A stretch of 64,000 nucleotides of DNA from Ferribacterium limneticum (GCF_020510585.1 NZ_CP075190.1:1858001-1922000), one strand, 5' to 3'. Shown: positions 8,590 through 16,395, numbered from the stretch's first letter. The notes: a model not told the origin generated them from the sequence alone. Numbers and translations are program-made.

Positions 8590-9488
8590 AAACCTGCCAT
8601 CCGGCCAGCCTCACGCGCATTCGCATCATCGGTGCCGCCAGCGGCATCGGGGCGCAGGATCGCGCCTGCGAAGACGGTCCGGTCGCTTTTCATCGTTCGC
8701 AAGCCTGGCACGAACTCGAACATCACCCATTAATTGACTGGGGCAAGACACTGTTTGCCCCGCAAGGCGATCATGCCTCGATCACCGGACGAATCTCCGC
8801 GTTGTGCCGCAATCTCGCCGACGAAGTTGCGCTCGCCCTGCGCGCCAGCGAGTTTCCGGTCGTCATCGGTGGCGACCACTCCGTCGCCATCGGTACCTGG
8901 AGCGGCGTTGCCCGCGCCATTGCCGAACCGATCGGCCTGCTCTGGATCGATGCCCATCTCGACAGCCACACCCCGGAAACCAGCTACTCCGGCGCCATCC
9001 ACGGCATGCCGCTGGCCTGCCTGCTCGGCCGTGGCGACAAGCGCCTGCTCAACATCGGGCTGGAAGGCACCCAGATCAGCTCTGCACACACCGTTGTCCT
9101 CGGGCCGCGCAGCTACGAACCGGAAGAACTTGAATTCCTGCAGCGCATGCAGGTGCGCATCATCGACGGCGACGAAATACACCGCCGTGGCTTCGCCGCC
9201 TGTCTCGACGAAGCAATAGCCATCGTCGCCAGCGCCCCGGCTGGTTTTGGCGTGACGCTCGACCTCGACGCCATCGATCCTCGCCTGGCCCCGGGCGTCG
9301 GCAGCCCCGAGCCGGATGGCCTGGTCGTACACGACGCAGTGGAAGCCATGCGCCGAATCGGTGGCCTGCCCGGGCTGAAGGCGCTAGAAATCGTCGAATA
9401 CAACCCGGACCGCGACCGCCACGGGACAACGGCCGGGCTGATCTCGGATCTGATTGGTGAGTTGCTGCCACCGGGCAGTGACAGGTAG
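8586..9488 (+). CDS. Arginase/agmatinase (ureohydrolase) family protein
   Basis: This 300-residue ureohydrolase has the three metal-binding blocks GGDHSVAIG, WIDAHLDSHTPETS and TLDLDAIDPRLAPGVGSPEPDG. The last two carry all expected Asp and His ligands of the dimanganese centre. Gene order and length favour arginase (L-arginine to ornithine and urea), although agmatinase or another guanidino substrate cannot be excluded. It is coupled to yceH by ATGA. A small GC hairpin follows the stop. Confidence 0.85.
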   Translation: MKTCHPASLTRIRIIGAASGIGAQDRACEDGPVAFHRSQAWHELEHHPLIDWGKTLFAPQGDHASITGRISALCRNLADEVALALRASEFPVVIGGDHSVAIGTWSGVARAIAEPIGLLWIDAHLDSHTPETSYSGAIHGMPLACLLGRGDKRLLNIGLEGTQISSAHTVVLGPRSYEPEELEFLQRMQVRIIDGDEIHRRGFAACLDEAIAIVASAPAGFGVTLDLDAIDPRLAPGVGSPEPDGLVVHDAVEAMRRIGGLPGLKALEIVEYNPDRDRHGTTAGLISDLIGELLPPGSDR

Positions 9489-9490
9489 TT

Positions 9491-9507
9491 CGCCGGCGCG
9501 ACCGGCG
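9491..9507 (+). terminator. Weak hairpin after the arginase-family gene
   Basis: CGCCGG-CGCGA-CCGGCG forms a 6-bp stem, but the T run starts only 12 bp later. It is a possible terminator only. Confidence 0.3.
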
Positions 9508-9593
9508 TCGAGCATTCAACTTTTTCTCGATCCCCTTTATGGCCCGCAGGGCAAGCCCCTCTCAATTCCGGTTGAGTAGCTTGCGAGCGATAT

Positions 9594-9677
9594 GACGAAA
9601 GCACCATTCTGTTGAGGTTTGGGGCCTATTCTGACAGGCAGAAGCTGTCTACGAATTCGACGGCAAGCCGCGATCCT
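9594..9677 (+). repeat. Left copy of ~84-bp direct repeat flanking the toxin-antitoxin pair
   Basis: The segment starting GACGAAAGCACC and ending GCCGCGATCCT recurs at 10338-10420 with roughly 80 % identity by eye. Shared blocks include GAGGTTTGGGGC, CTGACAGGCA and CTACGAATTCG. A small hairpin AGGCA-GAAGC-TGTCT is kept in the other copy as AGGCA-ATAC-TGCCT, with a compensating base change. Confidence 0.75.
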
Positions 9678-9678
9678 A

Positions 9679-9710
9679 TTGACGGCAACCAAATTCGGTA
9701 CTAAATTTGG
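9679..9710 (+). promoter_or_regulatory. Promoter and overlapping operator of the toxin-antitoxin operon
   Basis: TTGACG (9679-9684), a 17-bp spacer and TAAATT (9702-9707) form a good promoter. An inverted repeat CCAAATT-N8-AATTTGG (9689-9710) lies across spacer and -10, where binding by antitoxin or toxin-antitoxin complex would repress. A strong AGGAGG site then precedes the antitoxin ATG. Confidence 0.7.
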
Positions 9711-9734
9711 GTCTAGTGAATTCCAGGAGGTAAC

Positions 9735-10013
9735 ATGCAGTCAATCGCCAACATCAAATCCATTTCGTACCTGAAAAGCCATGCGGCGCAGATTTCTGAA
9801 GAATTGGAAATGAACGGGAATCCGTTTGTGATCACCCAGAATGGTGAGGCCAGCATGGTGATTGAGGGCGTCAAGCAGTTTCAGGAAAAAGAAGCGCTCA
9901 TTGCGGCTTTGAAAATCATCGCCTTGGGCGAGAAGGACCGCTTACAAGGGAAAGGCATTTCCGCTGCCGAATCACGGGCGCAACTGCTGGCTGCTCGTCA
10001 AAACCGCAAATAA
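9735..10013 (+). CDS. Antitoxin, Phd/YefM family
   Basis: This 92-residue protein has the N-terminal Phd/YefM DNA-binding fold (SISYLKSHAAQISEEL, then GNPFVITQNGEASMVIEG) and a charged helical C terminus (about residues 50-92) expected to wrap the toxin. The ribosome-binding site CCAGGAGGTAAC is near consensus. The stop codon shares a base with the toxin start (TAATG). It is probably an autorepressor acting on the palindrome over its own promoter. Confidence 0.9.
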   Translation: MQSIANIKSISYLKSHAAQISEELEMNGNPFVITQNGEASMVIEGVKQFQEKEALIAALKIIALGEKDRLQGKGISAAESRAQLLAARQNRK

Positions 10014-10333
10014 TGGCGGTCATCATTCTTCCCGATGCCCAGGCGGACTTGCTTTCGCTTCAGGACTACATGCTCGACAAGTGGGGCGAAGCCGAATGGC
10101 TGAAAGCTGAGGACGAGATTTTCGAAAAACTGGATAAAGTTGACTCTGGGATTTTCAATGGAACGCCAGTCCAAGAACTTGCGTCAGTGGGCATCTTGGA
10201 TTACCAGAACGTTTACACCTCGCATCACAAATTGGTCTACCGACGCATCGGCAGTGATACCTATGTGTACCTCATTGCTGGACATAGGCAGGACTACCCC
10301 ACGATTCTGGTGAAACGGTTATTGAGTCGGTGA
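10013..10333 (+). CDS. Toxin, RelE/ParE superfamily
   Basis: This 106-residue basic protein has the RelE/ParE fold: ILPDAQADLLSLQDYM at the N terminus, then YTSHHKLVYRRIGSDTYVYLIAGHRQDY near the C terminus. It follows the antitoxin with a one-base overlap. ParE-type (gyrase) and RelE-type (ribosome-dependent mRNA cleavage) members cannot be told apart here. The start region IILPDAQADL and RQDYPTILVKRLL resemble the ParE/StbE-like branch. Confidence 0.88.
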   Translation: MAVIILPDAQADLLSLQDYMLDKWGEAEWLKAEDEIFEKLDKVDSGIFNGTPVQELASVGILDYQNVYTSHHKLVYRRIGSDTYVYLIAGHRQDYPTILVKRLLSR

Positions 10334-10337
10334 TTTG

Positions 10338-10420
10338 GCGAAAGCACCTTTCCAGCGAGGTTTGGGGCTTTTCCTGACAGGCAATACTGCCTACGAATTC
10401 GGCGGCAAGCCGCTATCCTT
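10338..10420 (+). repeat. Right copy of ~84-bp direct repeat flanking the toxin-antitoxin pair
   Basis: This is the second copy of the repeat at 9594-9677, in the same orientation, beginning four bases after the toxin stop codon. The two copies bracket the whole module including its promoter. Confidence 0.75.
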
Positions 10421-10458
10421 CAACATCCTTGCAGCGCAATAACCCCAAGAAAAATAAA

Positions 10459-10494
10459 GGGGGAGGAGCTATTGCATCCCCCCGATCCTCCCCC
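10459..10494. repeat. 9-bp inverted repeat in the EPS leader region
   Basis: GGGGGAGGA (10459-10467) is mirrored by TCCTCCCCC (10486-10494), 18 bases apart. No T run follows, so it is not a classical terminator. The gap 10334-10783 holds no convincing gene. Confidence 0.5.
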
Positions 10495-10550
10495 AATGGC
10501 CAAGTGTCATTGGAATGCAACACGCGTCGGATATTGTTTCTGGGTTGGCT

Positions 10551-10565
10551 GCGTCAAAATGACGC
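10551..10565. promoter_or_regulatory. Palindrome GCGTCA-AAA-TGACGC upstream of epsL
   Basis: A perfect 6-bp inverted repeat with a 3-bp centre lies about 47 bp before the AGTC box and promoter of epsL. This is a typical place for a second regulator to bind. The protein is unknown. Confidence 0.45.
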
Positions 10566-10612
10566 AAGCGTTTCTTATTTATGGCTGCCAATTGTGAAGA
10601 TAATCACGGATT

Positions 10613-10655
10613 AGTCTGAATGGGCTGTTGCCGGTATTTGTGGGAGAAGTAAAAT
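10613..10655 (+). promoter_or_regulatory. AGTC-box promoter of the EPS operon
   Basis: AGTCTGAATGGGCT (10613-10626) is one base upstream of TTGCCG (10628-10633), followed after 16 bp by TAAAAT (10650-10655). The same arrangement of box, one base and TTG precedes both PEP-CTERM genes. Overlap of the box with the -35 fits an activator such as EpsA. The link to EpsA is inference. Confidence 0.6.
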
Positions 10656-10783
10656 CGCGCCCGGTCTGTTCATGCATATTGAATGGTCTGTCAGCTCCGG
10701 CGGGTTGAAAAACCGCTCTCTCATCGATGAAGTCGGCTATCCAGGGTAAAAATGCTGCAGTGCAATGTGGTAACATTTCAAGA

Positions 10784-12034
10784 ATGATGTCATGCCGAAA
10801 AATCCTGATCGCATCTGCGGCCTCCATACTTGTTCATGCATCCGTTGCGGTGGCGAACGAGGGCGATGTCGTCAATCTGAGTGCCGCGCTCACGATGATG
10901 CATGACAACAACCTGTTTCGCCTGGCTCCGTCGGTGAACCCAGCCAGTTTTGGTCTGGAAGGGCGTTCCGACACCATCACCATGGCCACGCTGGGCCTCA
11001 ATCTCAACAAGACCTTTGGCCTGCAGCAACTGATCGGCAATGTCAGTTTTGTCGACACCAGCTACAAGCGCAACAACTACCTCGATTTCCTGGCCCTGAA
11101 CTACGATGGCAAGTGGCTGTGGGCAGTCGGCACCCGCTGGACGGGCGAACTTTCCCTTGATCGTGCCGAATCGCTCAACACTTATGCCGACTACACCACC
11201 AGCAACTATCGGGCGCGTAACGTCCGCCTGATCGAGAACGAGCGTTTCACCGCCAATTACTGGTTTCACACCAGCTGGGCGGCCTTCCTCGGCGTTTCGC
11301 GTACCAGCGTGACCAACGAACAGGCTGTCCTGGCCGAAAATGATTACGAAGCCAGCGGCTTCAACTACGGCATCCGTTTCCGCCCCGTTTCCGGCAACAC
11401 CGTTGCGCTGCGCGTCAAGCAGCTGGATGGCAGCTACTCGAATCGGCCGTTCAATGCTGCCGCGCAGTCCGACAACGGGTTTTCGCACAACAGCGTCGAG
11501 CTTGATGCCAGCTGGCTGCTCACCGGCAAGACGCAATTGCGCAGCCGGCTCGAATACCTCGAACGTAAGCACGACCACTTTGCCTCGCGCGACTACAGCG
11601 GCTGGGCCGGCAACCTCGATCTCGTCTATGCCGCCACCGGCAAGAGCAGTTTGACCTTCGGCTACAAGCACGCTCTGGAAGGCTTCCAGAGCAGTTACCG
11701 GGAAGCGCAACCACCTTTCGGACAGATCACCTCCAGCTATTACGAGCTTGACGAACTCAACCTTGGTGCCCGCTGGGCCGCTACTGAAAAGATTTCCACC
11801 GGCGCCCGCCTGGGTTACGGCAAGCGCAGCTATCGCGGCGAAATAGCCCCGCTGCCTGCCGGTGTCGAGCCGCGTGAAGACAAGATTTCTCGGGCCGGCC
11901 TCGATATCGGCTACCGGCCCGCGCGCTGGCTAGAACTCAAAGCCGGCATGAATTTCGAAAAGCGTAACGTCAACGACGACCGCTACGACTACAACGACCG
12001 CACCACTTTTGTCTCGCTCAGCGCCCAGTACTGA
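10784..12034 (+). CDS. epsL: EpsL-type exopolysaccharide outer-membrane beta-barrel protein
   Basis: This 416-residue protein has a signal peptide (KILIASAASILVHASVAVA) followed by a long series of amphipathic beta strands ending in FVSLSAQY, a C-terminal aromatic typical of outer-membrane barrels. It matches the XrtB-associated EpsL family that accompanies exosortase-B EPS loci, and is thought to form or assist the outer-membrane polysaccharide exit. The ATG at 10784 gives a proper signal peptide; an upstream in-frame ATG at 10727 would add 19 non-hydrophobic residues. It is the first gene of the eps operon, about 130 bp after the AGTC-box promoter. Confidence 0.85.
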   Translation: MMSCRKILIASAASILVHASVAVANEGDVVNLSAALTMMHDNNLFRLAPSVNPASFGLEGRSDTITMATLGLNLNKTFGLQQLIGNVSFVDTSYKRNNYLDFLALNYDGKWLWAVGTRWTGELSLDRAESLNTYADYTTSNYRARNVRLIENERFTANYWFHTSWAAFLGVSRTSVTNEQAVLAENDYEASGFNYGIRFRPVSGNTVALRVKQLDGSYSNRPFNAAAQSDNGFSHNSVELDASWLLTGKTQLRSRLEYLERKHDHFASRDYSGWAGNLDLVYAATGKSSLTFGYKHALEGFQSSYREAQPPFGQITSSYYELDELNLGARWAATEKISTGARLGYGKRSYRGEIAPLPAGVEPREDKISRAGLDIGYRPARWLELKAGMNFEKRNVNDDRYDYNDRTTFVSLSAQY

Positions 12035-12085
12035 CGTGACCCACGCCATTCAAGAATCCGCTGCAACCATTTTTAAGGTGACCCT

Positions 12086-13021
12086 GTGAACAAGCTCAAA
12101 ACCATCTCTGCCGTTGTTCTTTCCACCCTGGTACTTGGCGCTTGCGGCGATCGTCCGCCCGAGAAAAAAGCGGCTACCCAGGTTGCCGCCAAAGTGAATG
12201 ACGGCGAAATCTCCGTTCATCAGATCAACTTCGTGCTGCAGCGCACACCCAACATTCCCGCCGCCAAGGCCGAAGCCGCCAAGCGCCAAGTGCTGGAAAG
12301 CCTGATCGACCAGGAACTGGCCGTGCAGCAGGCCATGGAAGCCAAGCTTGAGCGCACGCCGAATGTCATGCAGGCCATCGAAAGTGCCCGCCGCGAAATT
12401 CTCGCCCGCGCCTTCATCGAGCAAAAGGTTGCCAAGCAGGCCAAGCCCTCGGCCGAAGAGGTCCACAAGTTCTACGGCGAGCATCCCGAGCTGTTTGCCA
12501 ACCGCAAGATCTACCGCCTTGAAGAAGTCGGCTTTGCCGCCAGCCCGGAAATCATCGCCGGTGTGAAGGCGCAGCTGGGCAGCGGCAAATTCTCGGTGGC
12601 TGAAGTGGTCAGTGGCCTCAAGGCCAAGGGCGTTGAAGTTGCCGGCGGTGTCAGCGTCAAGGCCGCCGAACAACTCTCCCTCGAATTGCTGCCGCGTATG
12701 GCGCAAGCCAAGGATGGTCAGATCCAGATGATCGAGAACCAGGGCCGTGTTGCCCTCGTCACCGTGCTCGCCAGCAAGCCCGAGCCAATGGACGAAATCA
12801 AGGCCCAGCCTTTCATCGAAAATTTCATCAACAACAAGCAAAAATCCGAAGCCGCCCGCAGCACCATGAAAGAGCTGCGTGAAAAGGCCAAGATCGAATA
12901 CGCCGGCGAATTTGTCGCACCTGCGCCGGCCGCTGCTGCCGCGCCTGCCGAAGCGCCGCAAAAGGCTGCTGCCACCCCCACCGAGGCTGCCGTCAACAAA
13001 GGCATTGCCGGTCTCAAGTAA
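12086..13021 (+). CDS. epsD: EpsD-family peptidyl-prolyl cis-trans isomerase lipoprotein
   Basis: This 311-residue lipoprotein has lipobox LVLGACGD at residues 16-23. It has a SurA/parvulin-like N-terminal helical region (LIDQELAVQQAMEAKLER) and a partial PPIC domain. An Ala/Pro-rich tail (about residues 270-300) ends it. EpsD proteins are encoded in XrtB EPS loci and probably help fold the export barrel in the periplasm. Catalytic isomerase activity is uncertain, because the PPIC motif is weak. It follows epsL by 51 bp and precedes epsE by 18 bp. Confidence 0.85.
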   Translation: MNKLKTISAVVLSTLVLGACGDRPPEKKAATQVAAKVNDGEISVHQINFVLQRTPNIPAAKAEAAKRQVLESLIDQELAVQQAMEAKLERTPNVMQAIESARREILARAFIEQKVAKQAKPSAEEVHKFYGEHPELFANRKIYRLEEVGFAASPEIIAGVKAQLGSGKFSVAEVVSGLKAKGVEVAGGVSVKAAEQLSLELLPRMAQAKDGQIQMIENQGRVALVTVLASKPEPMDEIKAQPFIENFINNKQKSEAARSTMKELREKAKIEYAGEFVAPAPAAAAAPAEAPQKAAATPTEAAVNKGIAGLK

Positions 13022-13039
13022 AGCGGAAATCACACATCC

Positions 13040-13849
13040 ATGAGCACCCTACACAGACTTCTCCTCGGCATTCTCGTCACCTTTGGCCTGATCGCCGGCG
13101 CGCAGGCGCAGGGCAAGCAGGTCGACTACCGCCTGGGGGCCGGCGACGCCATCAAGATCAGCGTCTTCCAGAACCCTGACCTCACGGTTGAAACCCGCGT
13201 CGCCGAAAGCGGCGCCGTCACCTATCCGCTGATCGGTGCCGTGCAGCTTGGCGGGCTGTCGATTGCCGATGCCGAGTTGGCCATTGCCAACAAGCTGCGC
13301 GAAGGCGGCTTTGTGCAAAAGCCGCAGGTCAACATCCTGCTCATGCAATTCAAGGGTAATCAGGTTTCCATCCTCGGCATGGTCAATCGCCCGGGCCGCT
13401 ACCCCATTGAAACCGGCAACACCCGCCTGACCGACATGCTGGCCACGGCCGGCGGTGCCATCCCCTCCGGCGGCGCCGATGTCATCATTCTTTCCGGCCT
13501 GCGCGACGGCAAGGCCTACCGCCAGGAAATCGATATCCCCGCCATGTTCATCAGCGGCAATACCGATCTCGACATTCCGGTGCTTGGAGGCGACATCATC
13601 TATGTCCATCGCGCCCCGGTTTTTTACATCTACGGTGAAGTCCAGCGCGGCGGCTCCTATCGCCTGGAGCGCAACATGAGCGTGCTGCAGGGCCTGGCCC
13701 AGAGTGCCGGCCTGACCATTCGCGGCACCGAGCGCGGCCTGCGCATTCATCGTCGCGGTCCGGACGGCAAGGTACAGATCATCTCCCCGGAAAAGTCCGA
13801 CCTCATTCAAGCCGACGACGTTCTCTACGTCCAGGAAAGCTTCTTCTAA
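13040..13849 (+). CDS. epsE: EpsE polysaccharide export protein (Wza-like)
   Basis: This 269-residue secreted protein has a signal peptide (LLLGILVTFGLIAGAQAQ), the Poly_export domain (YRLGAGDAIKISVFQNPDLT) and two SLBB repeats (VSILGMVNRPGRYPI; FYIYGEVQRGGSYRLE). This is the outer-membrane auxiliary type that forms the translocation channel for capsule or EPS. It has no lipobox, unlike E. coli Wza, which agrees with the EpsE family of methanolan-type loci. The gene sits between epsD and epsF, as expected. Confidence 0.93.
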   Translation: MSTLHRLLLGILVTFGLIAGAQAQGKQVDYRLGAGDAIKISVFQNPDLTVETRVAESGAVTYPLIGAVQLGGLSIADAELAIANKLREGGFVQKPQVNILLMQFKGNQVSILGMVNRPGRYPIETGNTRLTDMLATAGGAIPSGGADVIILSGLRDGKAYRQEIDIPAMFISGNTDLDIPVLGGDIIYVHRAPVFYIYGEVQRGGSYRLERNMSVLQGLAQSAGLTIRGTERGLRIHRRGPDGKVQIISPEKSDLIQADDVLYVQESFF

Positions 13850-13873
13850 AAAGAAGATCACCGAAAGCCCCGC

Positions 13874-15322
13874 ATGACTTTTCAGCAATTCCTCCTCATC
13901 CTCTGGGCGCGCCGCAAGCTGGCGTTGTCGATTTTTGGCGTCACCGTGCTGACCACGCTGGTCATCAGCCTGATCCTGCCCAAGGAATACACCGCCACCA
14001 CCTCGCTGGTCATCGACGTCAAGTCACCCGATCCCATCGCTGGCATGATCATGCAGGGCATGATGGCGCCTGGCTACATGGCGACGCAGATGGACATCAT
14101 CAACAGCGACCGCGTGGCCACCCGCGTCGTCAAGCTGCTTGGCTTCGAGAAGAGTGCCGATGCCGTCGAGAAGTGGAAGGAAGCCAGCGAAGGCAAGGGC
14201 ACGTTGGAAAGCTACTACGCCGCAATCCTGCAAAAGAAGCTCGACATCAAGCCCTCCCGCGAGAGCAACGTCATCAACGTGAATTTCTCCGGTGCCGACC
14301 CGATGTTTGCCGCGGCCGTCGCCAACGCCTTTGCCCAGGCCTACATCGACACCTCCATCGAAATGCGCGTCGAACCGGCCCGCCAATACAGCGCCTGGTT
14401 TGAAGAACGCCAGAAAGGCCTGCGCGCCAATCTGGAAAAAACCCAGTCCCGCCTTTCTGCCTACCAGCAGGAAAAAGGCATCGTCGTTACCGACGACCGC
14501 ATGATCGACAACGAAACGGCCCGCCTCAACGATCTGACCATGCAGCTTTCCGCCACCCAGGCCCAGCGCGCCGACGCCTCCAGCCGGCAAAAGAGCGGGA
14601 CCAGCGAACTCTCACTCGAAGTGCTGCAGAATCCCCTGATCCAGGGGCTCAAGGCTGATATCGCCCGTGCTGAATCGCAGCTTTCGCAAATCGGCAGCAA
14701 CCTCGGCAAGAACCACCCGCAAGTCCTGCAGCTTGAAGCTCAGATCGAGGAACAGCGCCAGCAACTGCGCCAGGAAATTGGCCGCATTTCCGGCGGTAAC
14801 GCCGTCGCCAGCAAGTTCGGTGTCGTCAAGCAGGACGAACTCAAGAGAGCTATCGAAGAGCAGAAAAAGCGCGTGCTGGCCATCCGCTCCGAGCGCGATG
14901 AACTCAGCGTGCTGGTCAACGACGTCGAAACCGCCCGCCGCGCCTACGAGGCCGTCGGCCAGCGCATGACGCAAAGCAACCTCGAAGGCCAGTCGCAGCA
15001 GACCAACGTGCTCGTGCTCAGCCCGGCCACCGAGCCGACGCAGCACTCACGGCCCAAAGTTTTCCTCAACGTGCTGGTCTCCATCTTCCTCGGCACCATG
15101 CTCGGTGTAGGCGCCGCGCTCGTGCTCGAACTCAGCCAGCGCCGCATCCGTTCGGCCGAAGACCTCACTCTGGCGCTTGACCTGCCCGTGCTCGCCGAAC
15201 TCGATTCCGCGCTGCCCAAGGCAAAAAGAGGGTTTCGATTTTGGGCAAAAAATCCGGTTGACCGTGGCAATCGCGAACCCGCTCTCAATACCGGCAATCA
15301 GCCAGCCGCAGCGAAGGCCTGA
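13874..15322 (+). CDS. epsF: EpsF chain-length determinant (Wzz/GumC-type) with embedded repeat near C terminus
   Basis: This 482-residue inner-membrane co-polymerase has a Wzz domain with TM1 near residues 18-36 (LALSIFGVTVLTTLVISLIL), a long periplasmic coiled-coil (about 170-370), and TM2 near 395-415 (VFLNVLVSIFLGTMLGVGAA). It would set polymer length together with the EpsG kinase. Residues about 454-466 (RFWAKNPVDRGNRE) are encoded by the sense strand of a dispersed repeat copy. They fall in the cytoplasmic tail just after PVLAELDSALP, the region that contacts the kinase in related systems. Confidence 0.93.
   Translation: MTFQQFLLILWARRKLALSIFGVTVLTTLVISLILPKEYTATTSLVIDVKSPDPIAGMIMQGMMAPGYMATQMDIINSDRVATRVVKLLGFEKSADAVEKWKEASEGKGTLESYYAAILQKKLDIKPSRESNVINVNFSGADPMFAAAVANAFAQAYIDTSIEMRVEPARQYSAWFEERQKGLRANLEKTQSRLSAYQQEKGIVVTDDRMIDNETARLNDLTMQLSATQAQRADASSRQKSGTSELSLEVLQNPLIQGLKADIARAESQLSQIGSNLGKNHPQVLQLEAQIEEQRQQLRQEIGRISGGNAVASKFGVVKQDELKRAIEEQKKRVLAIRSERDELSVLVNDVETARRAYEAVGQRMTQSNLEGQSQQTNVLVLSPATEPTQHSRPKVFLNVLVSIFLGTMLGVGAALVLELSQRRIRSAEDLTLALDLPVLAELDSALPKAKRGFRFWAKNPVDRGNREPALNTGNQPAAAKA
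15236..15272 (+). repeat. Dispersed repeat, copy 3 (inside epsF)
   Basis: CGATTTTGGGCAAAAAAT, then CCGGTTGACCGTGGCAATC, in frame in the epsF C-terminal tail. Confidence 0.85.
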
Positions 15323-15328
15323 TCAGAG

Positions 15329-16198
15329 ATGAACGCAATGACCGAAAAACTCGACACCGGCGCCGGCCGCTCCATCGGCGCCATTCTCATCGACAACGGC
15401 CGCCTGACGCCGGAAGCCGCCGAGCGCATCCTCAAGCTGCAAAAAGAGCAGGGCCTGCGCTTTGGCGATGCCGCCATCCAGCTTGGCCTGCTCACTGAAG
15501 CCGACATCCAGCAGGCGCTCTCCCGCCAGTACGACTACCCCTACCTGATGCCCGGTGACGAGCGCGTCAGCGAAGAAGTCGTCGCCGCCTTCAAACCCTT
15601 CAGCCCCATCGTCGAACAACTGCGCGCCGTGCGCAGCCAGCTCATGCTGCGCTGGTTCGATGCCGATGTCGGCCACAAGACATTGGCCGTCGTTAGCGCG
15701 GGCAGGGCAGAAGGCCGCAGCTTCACCGCCGCCAACCTCGCCGTCGTTTTCTCGCAACTCGGCGAGCGCACGCTGCTGATCGATGCCGACCTGCGCAACC
15801 CGAGCCAGCACCAGCTCTTCCGCCTCGAAAACAAACTCGGTCTTTCCAGCCTGCTGGCTGGCCGCGCCGAACTGGCCGAAGCTGTCACCCGCATCCCCGG
15901 CCTCATCGATCTTTCCGTCTTGCCGGCTGGCGCCACCCCGCCTAACCCGCAGGAACTGCTGGCCCGCCCCGTGTTCAACGCGCTGATGGCCACCGCCGCC
16001 GGCCAGTACGACATCGTGATCGTCGACACCCCGGCCGGCGCAGAAACCGCCGACAGCCAGACCATCTCTGCCCGCACCCGCGGCGCCGTCGTCGTCGCCC
16101 GCAAGGACATGTCGTCCGCCCCCGCCCTGCAAGCCTTCGTCACCTCGCTACAGCACAGCGGTGTTGCGGTTGTTGGCGCAGTGCTCAACAACGGGTAG
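15329..16198 (+). CDS. epsG: EpsG chain-length determinant tyrosine kinase (BY-kinase-like)
   Basis: This 289-residue protein has an N-terminal GspE-N/MshEN-like region (ILIDNGRLTPEAAERILKL) followed by a P-loop BY-kinase domain with Walker A' TLLIDADLRNPSQH and Walker B IVIVDTPAG. The Walker A loop reads SAGRAEGRSF, with Arg where a Lys is usual; this is seen in the EpsG family, but its effect on catalysis is unknown. No tyrosine-rich tail is present. It pairs with EpsF to control polymerisation. A terminator-like hairpin and a dispersed repeat follow the gene. Confidence 0.9.
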   Translation: MNAMTEKLDTGAGRSIGAILIDNGRLTPEAAERILKLQKEQGLRFGDAAIQLGLLTEADIQQALSRQYDYPYLMPGDERVSEEVVAAFKPFSPIVEQLRAVRSQLMLRWFDADVGHKTLAVVSAGRAEGRSFTAANLAVVFSQLGERTLLIDADLRNPSQHQLFRLENKLGLSSLLAGRAELAEAVTRIPGLIDLSVLPAGATPPNPQELLARPVFNALMATAAGQYDIVIVDTPAGAETADSQTISARTRGAVVVARKDMSSAPALQAFVTSLQHSGVAVVGAVLNNG

Positions 16199-16291
16199 CC
16201 CAGCATGCGGTTCAGTTCATTCTCGCTTTGCTCCTCGGATGCGCGTTTTCGCCATAGAAACCGACGCACCTCCGTCTTGCGCAGCAAAAAT

Positions 16292-16314
16292 ACCGGGGGT
16301 TATCCCCGGTTTTT
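16292..16314 (+). terminator. Terminator-like hairpin between epsG and xrtB
   Basis: ACCGGGG-GTTAT-CCCCGGT is followed by TTTTG, with A-rich sequence on the 5' side, so it could work in both directions. Its place inside the eps cluster suggests partial termination or a processing boundary. Confidence 0.7.
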
Positions 16315-16334
16315 GCGAGATGCACTGCCTATGA

Positions 16335-16374
16335 CATTTCATTTTTCGGCAAAATTTCCGGTTGACCGTAGCAG
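16335..16374 (+). repeat. Dispersed repeat, copy 4 (epsG-xrtB gap)
   Basis: CATTTCATTTTTCGGCAAAA, then TTTCCGGTTGACCGTAGCAG. It is 22 bp before xrtB and follows the hairpin at 16292. Confidence 0.9.
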
Positions 16375-16395
16375 TCAGCCGCCAAAGGTCTGGCA

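Noticed and set aside
9565..9581. AATTCCGGTTGAGTAGC, a possible eleventh degenerate repeat copy
   Set aside because: Two core bases are missing and no left arm is present. Too short to claim.
9594..10420. Reading the direct repeats around the toxin-antitoxin genes as integron attC sites
   Set aside because: The GTTRRRY/RYYYAAC core pairs expected of attC are not found at the repeat ends, and no integrase gene is nearby.
10429..10614. 61-codon open frame upstream of epsL
   Set aside because: No ribosome-binding site or recognisable sequence, and it covers inverted repeats. Treated as non-coding leader.
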